NCBI GenBank assembly: GCA_050633505.1
Contig: JBOEGQ010000004.1
Location: 1-64,000, forward strand
Source: UBA1672 sp050633505
Lineage (GTDB): Bacteria; Pseudomonadota; Alphaproteobacteria; Micavibrionales; Micavibrionaceae
Length of the DNA stretch: 64,000 bases
Direction of reading: 5' to 3'
Both the position numbers and the translations under genes were made by a program. This document shows, piece after piece, positions 1 to 8,325 of the stretch. Every line of letters begins with the position of its first letter. Positions within the stretch are counted from its first letter, which is position 1. A model generated the notes under the pieces. That model was not told where the DNA came from, made no database searches, and saw only the letters and a program-made list of their open reading frames with translations.

Positions 1-127
1 TAATTTAGAAAGTGGATGTACGGATATCAGACGCTAATTACTGTATAAACTATGAATAGCTCTGGATCGTTTTTTGTTTCTGTAATATTTATTGGGGGGA
101 ATAACATCACCTGAATATTATAAAAAT

Positions 128-2056
128 ATGAAATATCGTGCTGACATTGATGGTCTAAGAGCTCTGGCAGTTTTGCCTGTTGTATTTTTTCATGCAGGTT
201 TTAATGTTTTCAGTGGTGGTTTTGTCGGTGTTGATATCTTTTTTGTCATTTCGGGTTTTTTGATTACATCAATCATCATTAATGACTTAGACCAAGATCG
301 TTTTTCTATACGAGAGTTCTATGAACGTCGTATCAGGCGAATTCTTCCTGCTCTTTATACGGTCTGTACGTTTGTTCTTGTCACCGGTTACTTTTCTTTT
401 TTACCTGAAGAATTTGAAGCGTTAGGCAGAAGTCTTGGTGCAACTCTTATATTTGTATCTAATATATTATTTTGGTCTGAGACTGGTTACTTTGATGCAT
501 CTGTTGATCTAAAACCATTATTACATACTTGGTCTTTGGCCGTTGAAGAGCAGTTCTATGTTTTCTTTCCTTTATTGCTTTTAGGTGCCGCGAAATATGC
601 TAACAGGCGATATTTACCATTTTTGCTGTTGGTTGCGCTTATTTCTTTTGGAATAAGTATTTGGGGTGCGGAAAATAAGCCGTCTGCGACGTTTTATTGG
701 GCACCAACGCGGGCTTGGGAATTGTTATTAGGCTCTATCATAGCCTTGAAAGCAATCCCTTTGGTAAGTAACAAAGGGATTATGGAGGCAATCGGAGCGA
801 TCGGTCTAGGTTTGATTGTTTATGCTGTCTTTGCCTTTGATTATGATACGGTTTTTCCTGGTGTGAACGCTGTATATCCCTGTTTAGGAGCCGCTTTACT
901 TATTTACGCTCACCAAGGGCATATAACAGTTTCCAGTAAGATTTTAAGCTTAAAGCCTTTGGTGTTTATCGGTTTGTGCTCTTATTCTTTTTATCTATGG
1001 CATTGGCCGGTTTTTGTATTTGCAAAATATTTTTCGATGAATCCGCTCACTGATATAGAGCGTTACGGATTAATTATTTTAACTTTTTTATTATCAGTAA
1101 TAACGTGGAAGTTCATTGAAGCTCCCTTTAGGGATCGAAGCTTTGTTGAGGGGAAGTGGAAGGTTTTCATTTTGGCGTTACTGGCTTCTATACCTTTGTT
1201 TTCTTCATCAGTTCTGATCGTACAAAGTAATGGCTTTTCCAACCGATTTGAAAACATTGATCTTTTGGAGAGACAAAAGAAAAGCCATGTTAATGCAAGT
1301 TGTATAGACATAAAGGCAAAAGACTTTTCAGAGAAAAAATGCGTTCTGGGTAATGTTGAAGTAGAGCCTTCATTTATTGTATGGGGAGATTCCCATGCAG
1401 GTGCCATGATGAGTGCGTTTAGTGATTTCGGTGAGGAAGTAGGGCGCTCAGGAATATTGGCAAGTCATAGTGGGTGTCCGCCATTACTTGGCGTGGTGAT
1501 GGTACGTGATGATAAGCCTTATAAATGTTCTAAAGTTCACGATAAAGTTCTTGAAGAAATAAAGGCTGGGGATACCGTGTTTTTGGTGGCGCGTTGGACG
1601 TATTATGTCGGTAAAAGTATGATCAGCCACGAGGGACCAACTTGGATCAATGATACAAAAAGCAAAAATATTTCTGAAGATGAAAATTGCAGAGTTTTTA
1701 AAGATTCCTTGATAAAGACGGTTACGGCTATCAAGCAACGTGGTGGAAATGTTGTTCTGGTTGATAGTGTACCGGAGTATCCGCGTTCTGTGCCTGATAT
1801 GATCTTTTTGTTTCAGGATGATATTACCGTCTCTAAGCATCTGTTTGAAGAAAATAGGGCGTATACGCGCACGTTTCTAAAGTATGTAGCTCAAGAGTAT
1901 AATGTTCAGTACGTCGACCCTTCTAAGGCATTATGTGATACGAATCAATGCTATGCAAATGAAGGTGATATTGTTTTCTACTTCGATAATGATCACCTGA
2001 GTTTAGAGGGGGCAAAAAGAATTGCACCGGTTTTTAGACTTTATTTAAAAGAATAA
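128..2056 (+). CDS. Membrane acyltransferase (acyltransferase 3 family) with C-terminal SGNH domain, OafA-like
   Basis: An integral-membrane O-acyltransferase expected to acetylate or acylate a surface polysaccharide, peptidoglycan or LPS. The first ~370 residues are strongly hydrophobic with about ten membrane segments; the family hallmark His lies in FFHAGF (H22), followed by FFVISGFLIT and the WSLAVEEQFYVFFP motif near residue 135. The last ~240 residues are a soluble SGNH-like domain with WGDSHAG near residue 420 and DNDHLS near 620, which would supply the Ser and the Asp/His pair. Total 642 residues, normal for the OafA/YrhL fused architecture. I chose ATG 128 because family members begin with MKYRxDIDGLRALAV; an in-frame TTG at 92 would add 12 residues. 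The acceptor polymer cannot be told from sequence. It stands alone at the left edge of an accessory region with other surface-modifying genes. Confidence 0.93.
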   Translation: MKYRADIDGLRALAVLPVVFFHAGFNVFSGGFVGVDIFFVISGFLITSIIINDLDQDRFSIREFYERRIRRILPALYTVCTFVLVTGYFSFLPEEFEALGRSLGATLIFVSNILFWSETGYFDASVDLKPLLHTWSLAVEEQFYVFFPLLLLGAAKYANRRYLPFLLLVALISFGISIWGAENKPSATFYWAPTRAWELLLGSIIALKAIPLVSNKGIMEAIGAIGLGLIVYAVFAFDYDTVFPGVNAVYPCLGAALLIYAHQGHITVSSKILSLKPLVFIGLCSYSFYLWHWPVFVFAKYFSMNPLTDIERYGLIILTFLLSVITWKFIEAPFRDRSFVEGKWKVFILALLASIPLFSSSVLIVQSNGFSNRFENIDLLERQKKSHVNASCIDIKAKDFSEKKCVLGNVEVEPSFIVWGDSHAGAMMSAFSDFGEEVGRSGILASHSGCPPLLGVVMVRDDKPYKCSKVHDKVLEEIKAGDTVFLVARWTYYVGKSMISHEGPTWINDTKSKNISEDENCRVFKDSLIKTVTAIKQRGGNVVLVDSVPEYPRSVPDMIFLFQDDITVSKHLFEENRAYTRTFLKYVAQEYNVQYVDPSKALCDTNQCYANEGDIVFYFDNDHLSLEGAKRIAPVFRLYLKE

Positions 2057-2244
2057 TAGCTTACCGGATGGTTAGTTTCGGTAAGAATGGTATCAGCAGA
2101 TATTTTTGCGATAGGGATATATGCTTCTTTGATTTCATCTAATGTGGAATTGTTTTTCATGGCTGAATCCCTATGCGTTGCGCATAACACACAACAGAAG
2201 TATTCACCCATTTCAGAAAAACTCTCGATAGATAAGCATAACAA
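2041..2244 (-). CDS. Short AhpD/carboxymuconolactone decarboxylase-like ORF or remnant
   Basis: A 67-codon antisense frame overlapping the last 16 bases of the acyltransferase. It contains GEYFCCVLCATHRDSAMKN followed by STLDEIKEAYIP, resembling the Cys-Cys-His core and the D/EEIxEA helix of AhpD-like carboxymuconolactone decarboxylase domains, which act as peroxidase or decarboxylase modules. The protein is much shorter than a full domain (~100-180 residues), so it is probably a decayed fragment; a shorter start at the internal Met is also possible. The spacing CxxCxxH differs slightly from the usual CxxCxxxH. The rest of the 2057-2427 interval shows no other gene. The family assignment is by eye and weak. 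Confidence 0.3.
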   Translation of the reverse strand: MLCLSIESFSEMGEYFCCVLCATHRDSAMKNNSTLDEIKEAYIPIAKISADTILTETNHPVSYYSFK

Positions 2245-2427
2245 ATGCCCATATTTAGGTTAGCACAGTCTAAACTAATAATTGGTTAAAGCTTGTTAGG
2301 GGTGTACTTTTTTGAATTAGCTTGGATATCCAAAATTGGGTAATGTGTTTCTGTTACACCCCGGATAACAGAATAAAATGAGTTGTTAAATCAGTTTCTA
2401 GAAAGTAAGAATGGAGGACTGAGAACA

Positions 2428-3228
2428 GTGAAGAGGCCCCCCAAATTGTTAGATGATGAGTGCAAATATACCAAAGTGCCTATCTTTGAATCCATTTTAT
2501 TTTCATATAAAACATTTTTTTCAAATATGGGTTACTTCCTTTATTTGTTGTTTCCTGTTGGTGCTCTTATTTTTGTATCTGACATGCTTCAGTTTTTCGG
2601 AGAGTTCCATGAAATTTATGCGATGCAGTATGTTTTTCTATTCGTAAACTTAGTTTTTTATTCCTTGTTTGCAATATCTTGGCATCGTTTTATAATTTTG
2701 GGGAAAAGTAAGAGTAACAAAGCTTCTATATTAAAATTAAAAAAACACGAAATAATATTTATTGCTTACCCTATGGCTTGGCTGGCTATTGCAGTATTGG
2801 CTTTGTTGTTTTTTATATTTCTTAAATTAGCGGGACTTCAAGAAATTATTATAGCTCCTGTAGTTTTTGTTTTTCTTGTAATTTCTATCCATTATATATT
2901 TCGGTTATGGATTTTTTTGCCAGCACAATCAATTGATTCAGGTCTTAATATGAAAGATGTCTACTGTCTTTCAAAAGGTTATACTATTAGACTTTTATTT
3001 GGGTTTTTGATCATTTCCTCACCTCTTGGATATCTAGAATATACCTATAAATATTATATATATAATTCATACGCAGATCGATTAGGCTTTAATTTTATAC
3101 TCGAATATAGTCTTGTGGAAATATTTGGGTTGCTAATTACGCTTGTGGCTATTGCTCTAAACGCTGGTTTTATATCACACATTTTTGTAAGGATTCAAAA
3201 AGAAGAAAGAAGTAAAAATGTCGATTGA
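2428..3228 (+). CDS. Polytopic inner-membrane protein of unknown function
   Basis: I do not recognise this 266-residue protein. It has about six hydrophobic segments (approximately residues 30-50, 65-86, 110-137, 140-163, 190-206 and 231-255) and a basic N-terminus, so it should sit in the inner membrane. The start chosen is GTG 2428, because GGAGG at 2413-2417 lies ten bases upstream; an in-frame TTG at 2383 would extend it by 15 residues without a good ribosome site. Codon use is very AT-rich. The stop overlaps the start of the next gene by 11 bases, so the two are almost certainly translationally coupled and may act together. No catalytic motif is apparent. Confidence 0.75.
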   Translation: MKRPPKLLDDECKYTKVPIFESILFSYKTFFSNMGYFLYLLFPVGALIFVSDMLQFFGEFHEIYAMQYVFLFVNLVFYSLFAISWHRFIILGKSKSNKASILKLKKHEIIFIAYPMAWLAIAVLALLFFIFLKLAGLQEIIIAPVVFVFLVISIHYIFRLWIFLPAQSIDSGLNMKDVYCLSKGYTIRLLFGFLIISSPLGYLEYTYKYYIYNSYADRLGFNFILEYSLVEIFGLLITLVAIALNAGFISHIFVRIQKEERSKNVD

Positions 3229-4894
3229 AAAAAAATATCTATTATTACTTTCAATGGGGATATCTCAGATTATTTTTGGTACAAATGCACATAAAGCATA
3301 TGCGCAAAATTTTGATGGGCAAGAGTTGTTTCTTCCTGAGGTCAATTTAGAATATGTCGAAAATGGGTTAGTGCAAGCAGATTATAGATATAATAAGCTT
3401 AACATAGTCCCCAGTGGCTTCGGTAATGATAGGCAATATGTTGTTGAGCTATTAAAGAGAAATGATTTTGAAAAAGCGGTTACGACTGCAAACGAAATTA
3501 ATAGTACGGGTGTTAATTGGCAAGTTTCAAATGCCATAATATCTTCTTATATGGCTCGTTATGGTGAGTGTGAAAAGGCAATCGATTTAGCTGGTAGAAT
3601 TCTAAAAACTCGAGAGAAATATAAGCACAAGAAGAAGTACAACGAGAAGGATATAGATTTTACTTTTAAAAATATGGCCATAGCATATGCTTTATGTGGA
3701 AAGCTTGAAGATGCTGTTAGGCTTATTAAAGGATATAAAGAAGAAGCTGAACGGATAGGAGATACCCGTAATTCAAAGAAAAATTACTATAACAAAATAG
3801 TGTGGAAGTCAGGGGTTTACAGTGCTATTGGTGCTTCTTTGTATATGGCCAACCAGAAAAACGATGCGGCTGCCTACTTTGATTATGCAATATCCTTAAA
3901 TGAGAAGAGTGCAGGGTTCCAAAAGCGGGAAGGTTATGATGCAATTATCTATAGCTATATTCAAGCGGGGCTGATCCGCGAAGCAATTCTGTTTTCTGAA
4001 AAAGTCAGCAGTGATAGAGAAACATATCAATCACTTCTAATGTCTGCTGCATATTATGGTGATTTCGAATTGGTTCAAGAGATGATGTTAAATCCCAGTA
4101 TAGAGGGAAAGGTTGAAAATGCTTACGTTAAAGCCATTATTTTGCTGATAGACCGGAAAAGTAAAAATCCATTTTTTAGGCTTGATCTTTTTCTGAGAAT
4201 GCTATTTGAGAATATCAGCCTAAAACAAAATGAGGACAACAGTTACATAATGGCCTCAATGCATATTGCAAAGATGTATGCCCAAAGAGGGAGCAACTCT
4301 GTCGCAAATGAAGTTATGAGAACAGTAGAAACTTGGGTGAAGAAAACTCATTCAATTTCAGATATGCCTCTTGCTTACCCAGAGCAAATAGCAAAAGCAT
4401 ACACGGTAATTGATAGAAATCCGTTTAGAGCTTATCAGGTGATGACTGACTGGGGGTATCCTGCAAACAAGGATTCAGAAGCTTGGGGGTATATTATTGG
4501 TTCGGCTAAGGTGGAGGGTGATGACAAATTACTTGATCAAGTTGTTCGTGGTTTAAAACGTGATTACCCAGCTATTAAAAAATATAGTGATAGGAAGCAG
4601 AAATATATAGCTGGCGAAGTAAAGTTTTATTCAGAGATTGGGGATCACGAAAAAGCGGCTCAAGCGGCCAAAAAGGTACAGGGGTTTAGAAATAGGAATT
4701 GGTCATTTCGTAGCGTACATGCTAGCGCTGCGAATGAAAGTAAAGATGAGAAAGCTTTTAATAATTTTCGCGTATCTGGTGATGAAAAAAGGCTCAAGTT
4801 GGATATGAATCCTTATGCTATAAATCGGCAAAAACAACAAGCTGAGAGCATGAAGAGTATAATGGTATCTATGAAAGATATAATTGGGAAATGA
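3218..4894 (+). CDS. Secreted alpha-helical repeat (TPR-like) protein, unknown function
   Basis: Begins with a signal peptide (basic MSIEKK, hydrophobic LLLLSMGISQIIFG, likely cleavage after AHKAYA), so it is exported. The remaining ~530 residues are rich in Ala, Tyr and Lys and show repeated helix-turn-helix patterns such as the stretch with NMAIAYALCGKLEDAVRLI and the one with GASLYMANQKNDAAAYFDYA, typical of tetratricopeptide/Sel1-like solenoids in the periplasm or at the outer membrane. No enzyme motif is visible. It overlaps the upstream membrane gene by 11 bases, suggesting a two-gene unit in which the membrane protein and a periplasmic scaffold cooperate. No family name can be given; the TPR call rests on pattern only. 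Confidence 0.78.
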   Translation: MSIEKKYLLLLSMGISQIIFGTNAHKAYAQNFDGQELFLPEVNLEYVENGLVQADYRYNKLNIVPSGFGNDRQYVVELLKRNDFEKAVTTANEINSTGVNWQVSNAIISSYMARYGECEKAIDLAGRILKTREKYKHKKKYNEKDIDFTFKNMAIAYALCGKLEDAVRLIKGYKEEAERIGDTRNSKKNYYNKIVWKSGVYSAIGASLYMANQKNDAAAYFDYAISLNEKSAGFQKREGYDAIIYSYIQAGLIREAILFSEKVSSDRETYQSLLMSAAYYGDFELVQEMMLNPSIEGKVENAYVKAIILLIDRKSKNPFFRLDLFLRMLFENISLKQNEDNSYIMASMHIAKMYAQRGSNSVANEVMRTVETWVKKTHSISDMPLAYPEQIAKAYTVIDRNPFRAYQVMTDWGYPANKDSEAWGYIIGSAKVEGDDKLLDQVVRGLKRDYPAIKKYSDRKQKYIAGEVKFYSEIGDHEKAAQAAKKVQGFRNRNWSFRSVHASAANESKDEKAFNNFRVSGDEKRLKLDMNPYAINRQKQQAESMKSIMVSMKDIIGK

Positions 4895-5376
4895 TTACAG
4901 AGAATTTATTTATCAAAAGTGCCCCCTGCTTTTGTGTCTCGAATCTTTTAAATAATATATCGGCATGGTTTAGGTCGGTATTTGGCCTGTGGCCAATGCT
5001 CCTGTACTGTAGCCCAGACTGACTCCGTTGTCGCTTGCTGAAAACCTCACATCTCAAATCCGATATGATTTGTCGTTTGTAAACGACGATCATGCCACCT
5101 GTGTGGTGAGATAAGAAAGTTTGTACATACATTCCCCCATCTTGCCACAGAGCATGTCCGGCAGCAGGCGGCGGGTGCTAACGGCTGGGAGCAGGGATGC
5201 TTTTCTACCCCCGGTGCAAGCGGATGGTTTTGGCAGCGTCACGTTCAGTGCCAGATACCCAAACACCGAAATTATGGCGCGTTGAGTGCCACCGTCAACC
5301 TAACATGAGGCAACGCCAGTGCCTCACTCCCTCGCAGGTGCACAATAGTCCCGCTATTAGTTTTACCTGCGTTTAG
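4895..5376. other. Gene-free GC-rich stretch between the repeat protein and the RTX relic
   Basis: No credible gene is seen in this ~480 base stretch. From about 5150 onward the base composition is visibly richer in G and C than the neighbouring genes, and short frames on both strands are broken by stops, consistent with decayed foreign DNA. A perfect hairpin TTGGCC/GGCCAA (loop TGT) occurs near 4980-4995. The 3' end carries the cloverleaf-like inverted repeat annotated separately. A 43-codon plus frame from ATG 5154 is open but resembles nothing I know. Confidence 0.6.
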
Positions 5377-5382
5377 GTTGAC
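5294..5382. repeat. 89-bp cloverleaf-like inverted repeat (three nested stems)
   Basis: A perfect 10-bp outer stem is formed by GTCAACCTAA at 5294-5303 and TTAGGTTGAC at 5373-5382. Inside lie two more hairpins: TGAGGCA 5306-5312 with TGCCTCA 5320-5326 (7-base loop), and GCAGGT 5334-5339 with ACCTGC 5365-5370, which itself contains AATAG/CTATT (5344-5348, 5354-5358). The whole would fold as a three-way junction in RNA or single-stranded DNA. It sits precisely at the 5' edge of the open frame of the RTX relic. It could be a small mobile palindromic element, a structured RNA, or a recombination site; sequence alone does not decide. Confidence 0.6.
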
Positions 5383-6042
5383 CGCACGCTGTATGCGTGT
5401 AGTACAAATTTCACGTATAATGGTGCTTCTGGCTACACAGGACTTGATAGCTTTTCTTATCAAGTGACGGATATATATGGTGGGAATGTAACAGGAAATG
5501 TCAGCATCACAGTTGATGCGTTACCTGAAATCAATGGTACAACTACTAATGACACGCTCTATGGCACAGCTAATGCTGAACGCATAAACGGTCTGGAAGG
5601 TAAAGACCATATTTACGGCAAAGACGGTGATGATGTAATCTATGGTATCCAAATTGCCAATCCGGATGATGAAATCTATGCCGGGGCTGGTGATGACGTC
5701 CTGTACGGTGATGATGGTTTGGATACTCTGTATGGTGAAAGTGGCGCAGATACATTCGGGTTCAGGTCTGCCACAGCCTTTAACGATGTCGATGTTATCA
5801 AGGACTTCAGCATTACAGACGGTGACAGTATCAATATCGCTGATGTTTTATCTGGGTATGACCCGTTGGCCGACGCGATATCTGACTTTATATCCATAAC
5901 AGATAACGGCACAGACAGTACGCTAATGATTGATGCTGATGGTGGCGCGGATAGCTTCGTGTCGATAGCCCTTATAGAAGGTGTGACAGGCTTGTCAGAT
6001 GTTGATAGCTTAGAAAACACTGGAACGTTGATAACTGTTTGA
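5377..6042 (+). pseudogene. C-terminal remnant of an RTX/cadherin-like type I secretion substrate
   Basis: The frame is open from 5377 but has no good start until GTG 5464, which falls in the middle of a recognisable domain. Residues upstream of that GTG (TYNGASGYTGLDSFSYQVTD) and just after it (ending GNVSITV) are the end of a tandem cadherin/Ig-like repeat as found in giant adhesins. Then come calcium-binding RTX nonapeptides (YGKDGDDVIYG, YAGAGDDVLYGDDGLDTLYG, GESGADTFGF) and a C-terminal ~90-residue segment (VIKDFSITDGDSINIADVL onwards) of the VCA0849-type type I secretion target. The protein should have been exported by an ABC/MFP/TolC-type machine and bound Ca2+ outside. The bulk of the gene is missing, so this is a 3' relic; its 5' edge coincides with the palindromic element. 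It could still be expressed from the GTG as a 192-residue fragment. Confidence 0.8.
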
Positions 6043-6076
6043 TTTTGAAGTGGACTAAAGTTCGGTTTTGTGTAAT

Positions 6077-6997
6077 ATGCAGGCAATGCAAAACATGACA
6101 TTAAACAATCGTTTGAAATACAGTCCCCATGTCCGAGGGTTAAGAACTTTAAGAAGTTTGATTGGAGTGCGTCCTGATAAGGAAGGGCTGAGATCGTCTT
6201 ATGGTTACGTCCAGCACATATTGAAGCCCAAAAGCAAGAGTGTCTTGTTTGCATCTTTTCCAGCATCGGGGTGGAACTGGACTGTTGATGTTTTAAGCTT
6301 TGTTCTATGCAAGCATTATACAGGGCAATATGAGGTAAAATACGAAGAAACTGGAAAAACGCTTAAGCAAGCAGAAAGGAAGCCCATTCGCCTTTTCTAT
6401 CCTGCAGATGCGCGAGCACAGGAAAGCATATTCTTACCTGATGTTTTGCCAAAATGCCCTACGGATCATTTTTACCATACTCATGGTTATTACGGTGAAT
6501 CTCCACTTTGGGGATTAGAAAGTGCTAAACATGTTCTGATTGTTCGTGACTTCATCACTGCGCTTTACTCGAATTTTTTAAAAAGAAAAGCAAATTACGA
6601 AAGATTCGAAGATTATTTGCAAAAAACGAATGCTGTTGACCGCCTTGTGCGTTTTTATAACAGTTGGGGGGCGTTTTGTGAGAAAAACCCAGAACAATGC
6701 TTTGTTCTCAAATACGAAGATTTGAAAGATGATCCAGCTCAGTATTTTGAGCAAACAGCTCGTTTTATTCTGAATGCTAAGATATCATCTTCTATCTATC
6801 AAGAAGCGATTGATTACTATTCCTTTGATAATCAGAAAAAACGCGAGTCTCTGTTTGCTAGAAATGAGACGAAGCATTTTCACTTCAAAGGACAGAAATC
6901 TTACAAGGACTTAATAGATCCAAAAACATATGAGAGCCTTGTTGATACGCTCGAAAACAACCTAAAATATAAGTTTGGGTACGATCTCTCAAAATAA
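6077..6997 (+). CDS. Sulfotransferase-domain protein
   Basis: A 306-residue cytosolic enzyme likely to transfer a sulfuryl group from PAPS to a hydroxyl or amino acceptor. The 5'-phosphosulfate-binding loop is seen in FASFPASGWNW (residues ~58-68) and the 3'-phosphate-binding region in VLIVRDFITALYS (~153-165), where R and S are the expected contacts; FVLKYEDLKDDP is the usual family follow-up motif. Length is typical. Several Met codons crowd the start; ATG 6077 is chosen, and ATG 6086 or TTG 6068 are alternatives. It stands alone between the RTX relic and the recombinase relics, so its acceptor (surface glycan, lipid or small molecule) is unknown. A weak hairpin ACACT/AGTGT followed by T residues lies ~45 bases after the stop. 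Confidence 0.88.
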   Translation: MQAMQNMTLNNRLKYSPHVRGLRTLRSLIGVRPDKEGLRSSYGYVQHILKPKSKSVLFASFPASGWNWTVDVLSFVLCKHYTGQYEVKYEETGKTLKQAERKPIRLFYPADARAQESIFLPDVLPKCPTDHFYHTHGYYGESPLWGLESAKHVLIVRDFITALYSNFLKRKANYERFEDYLQKTNAVDRLVRFYNSWGAFCEKNPEQCFVLKYEDLKDDPAQYFEQTARFILNAKISSSIYQEAIDYYSFDNQKKRESLFARNETKHFHFKGQKSYKDLIDPKTYESLVDTLENNLKYKFGYDLSK

Positions 6998-7081
6998 AGT
7001 TCTTATCTGACAAATTTAGTATTTTAAAATAAAAATACACTTTTAGTGTGTTTTAGGTATGAGCCAGATAAAAGTGATATT

Positions 7082-7295
7082 TTGATAAAAAGACAAGAAG
7101 CCGTTGTTTATGCCCGCGTGTCTTCCAAAGAACAAGAAAGAGAGGGCTTTTCCATTCCAGCGCAGTTGCGCCTTTTACATGAGCACGCCAGCTAGAATCG
7201 CCTCAGCGTTGTCAAAGAGTTTGTTGACGTTGAAACCGCAAAGCAGTCCGGCAGAACAGGCTTTACCAATATGCTGGCGTTTCTGAAAGAAAATA
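7082..7295 (+). pseudogene. N-terminal catalytic-domain relic of a serine recombinase
   Basis: Translation from TTG 7082 gives EAVVYARVSSKEQEREGFSI, the classic start of resolvase/large serine recombinase catalytic domains with the nucleophilic Ser in ARVSS, then VKEFVDVETAKQSGRTGF and MLAFLKEN. An in-frame TAG at 7193-7195 interrupts it right after LLHEHAS, and similarity ends at about 7295. Enzymes of this family excise, integrate or invert DNA; this copy is dead. The next piece of the same kind of protein lies immediately downstream but on the other strand, so the gene has been rearranged as well as truncated. Confidence 0.82.
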
Positions 7296-7524
7296 CGGCA
7301 AATAACCTTGGCTTCCTCATGGTCAATTTCTCGATCCCTCCTGATGGCCTCGCCACTGGCATCAAACTTCTTAACGACCTTCTTATAGCCGTAGGAGATT
7401 CCATCGCCGGATTGACCGCGCATGCCGCTTGGTCTTTGCCGCTAAATCCTACAAGACAGCTCATTCATCGTGCCTTTCAGCCCGGTATGCATGGTGCTGA
7501 TTTCACCTTCGGATAGAAGAATAG
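7296..7524 (-). pseudogene. Central fragment of a serine recombinase, inverted
   Basis: On the minus strand, reading down from ~7524, the frame gives LLSEGEISTMHTGLKGTMNEL, which is the end of the catalytic domain of DUF4368-type large serine recombinases, then a frameshift and stop in the segment that should read like FLKDLAAKTKRG, then ISYGYKKVVKKFDASGEAIR and EIDHEEAKVICRIF, the linker into the recombinase domain. It meets the N-terminal relic tail to tail at ~7295. It is joined at its other end, in nearly the same frame, to a tyrosine integrase relic. The fragment is clearly non-functional; the part joining the two halves (~50 residues) is absent. Confidence 0.78.
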
Positions 7525-8325
7525 CTTGCGCTCTTTATTCAGTCCCACATGATATTTAGGTTTTAGAAGCTTGCCCGTAATATAGTCAGTTTCAAAAGGC
7601 ATTTTTTCGCTGTCACTTTCTTTAAAGTGCATGCGGGCGAACAAATCAATTATGTTGAAATCTACGCATCTGAAGTCTTGCGCATATGCGAGTAGGGATC
7701 TTGGGTGTGTAAAGTCTTTATTAGGAGAGTTTGGCGACACATCCTCTTATACAAGCCTGCCAGTCGACCAATCTCTAAATTTTAACGGGTCACTGCGTTG
7801 GATTTCCAAGACAGGTATATCACTGCATGCCTTAATAAAATTTTTGTAAGCTCTAATTCTCGGGTTTTTCCATTTTCTTAGTTGGTTATCGGATTTGCAT
7901 CGTAATTCGGGAACCATATGCTTAAGATAGCCACTCCATAAATCGTCAAGGCTTATTGCGGGTGTATCAACGCGTCCAAGTACCGATGAAAGAGTCTTTT
8001 TATCTGGGGTGTCCGTCTTAACTCTTCTAATGATTTCGCTTGTTGGAAGTTTCGATATCTCGCCAGCGGTGTTTTATATTCGTATCTATGAAATTTCGAC
8101 TTCAGAATGGCCAAGCTATATGAAAATCTGCCTTCTTTCAAATTTTTACTGACTAAGCTTTCCCAATGCTCTTCAACATACTTATTGAAAAGATGTGCTT
8201 TTGCGAGTGCTTCTTTGAATGATTTTGTTTTGAGTGATAGGCCTATATGAGTGACAGGCCTATAAATGTGCGCGGCTCAATATGCTGCACATATTTTGCA
8301 ACTCGGCGGTAGTAATAATATTATA
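7525..8325 (-). pseudogene. Tyrosine-type integrase relic (DUF6538-like phage integrase)
   Basis: Pieces in several minus-strand frames line up as one integrase. The N-terminal arm-binding segment YYYRRVAKYVQHIEPRTFI (near 8320) is followed after a stop by TKSFKEALAKAHLFNKYVEE, then a frameshift, then SLDDLWSGYLKHMVPEL, KSDNQLRKWKNPRIRAYKNF, LEIQRSDPLKFRDW, an in-frame stop, then SPNSPNKDFTHPRSLL, LFARMHFKESDSEKMPFETD and a last YITGKLLKPKYHVGLNKE. The catalytic C-terminal half with the Arg-His-Arg-Tyr residues is missing. It lies ~170 bases from the 3' end of tRNA-Asn, the usual place for an island integrase. The family call is from memory of related integrases. Confidence 0.75.

Noticed and set aside
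4869..5132. Minus-strand frame of 87 codons in the gene-free stretch
   Set aside because: No ribosome site, overlaps the end of the repeat-protein gene, and composition is not protein-like.
5294..5382. Integron attC site
   Set aside because: The left arm contains ACCTAAC, which fits RYYYAAC, but the right arm reads GTTTAGG and GTTGACC, neither fitting GTTRRRY; no integron integrase or cassette gene is nearby.
5272..5463. Minus-strand frame of 63 codons over the palindrome and RTX relic edge
   Set aside because: Explained as the complement of the broken adhesin frame and of the inverted repeat; composition is Arg/Thr-rich noise with no ribosome site.
7953..8141. Separate small minus-strand gene
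   Set aside because: Its sequence aligns as one piece of the tyrosine integrase relic in one of several frames, so it is part of the pseudogene.
8221..8275. Short direct repeat of AGGCCTATA near the integrase relic as an att site
   Set aside because: The two copies (in GATAGGCCTATA and GACAGGCCTATA) are 12 bases long and only ~17 apart, inside the coding relic; too close to be att sites of an island.
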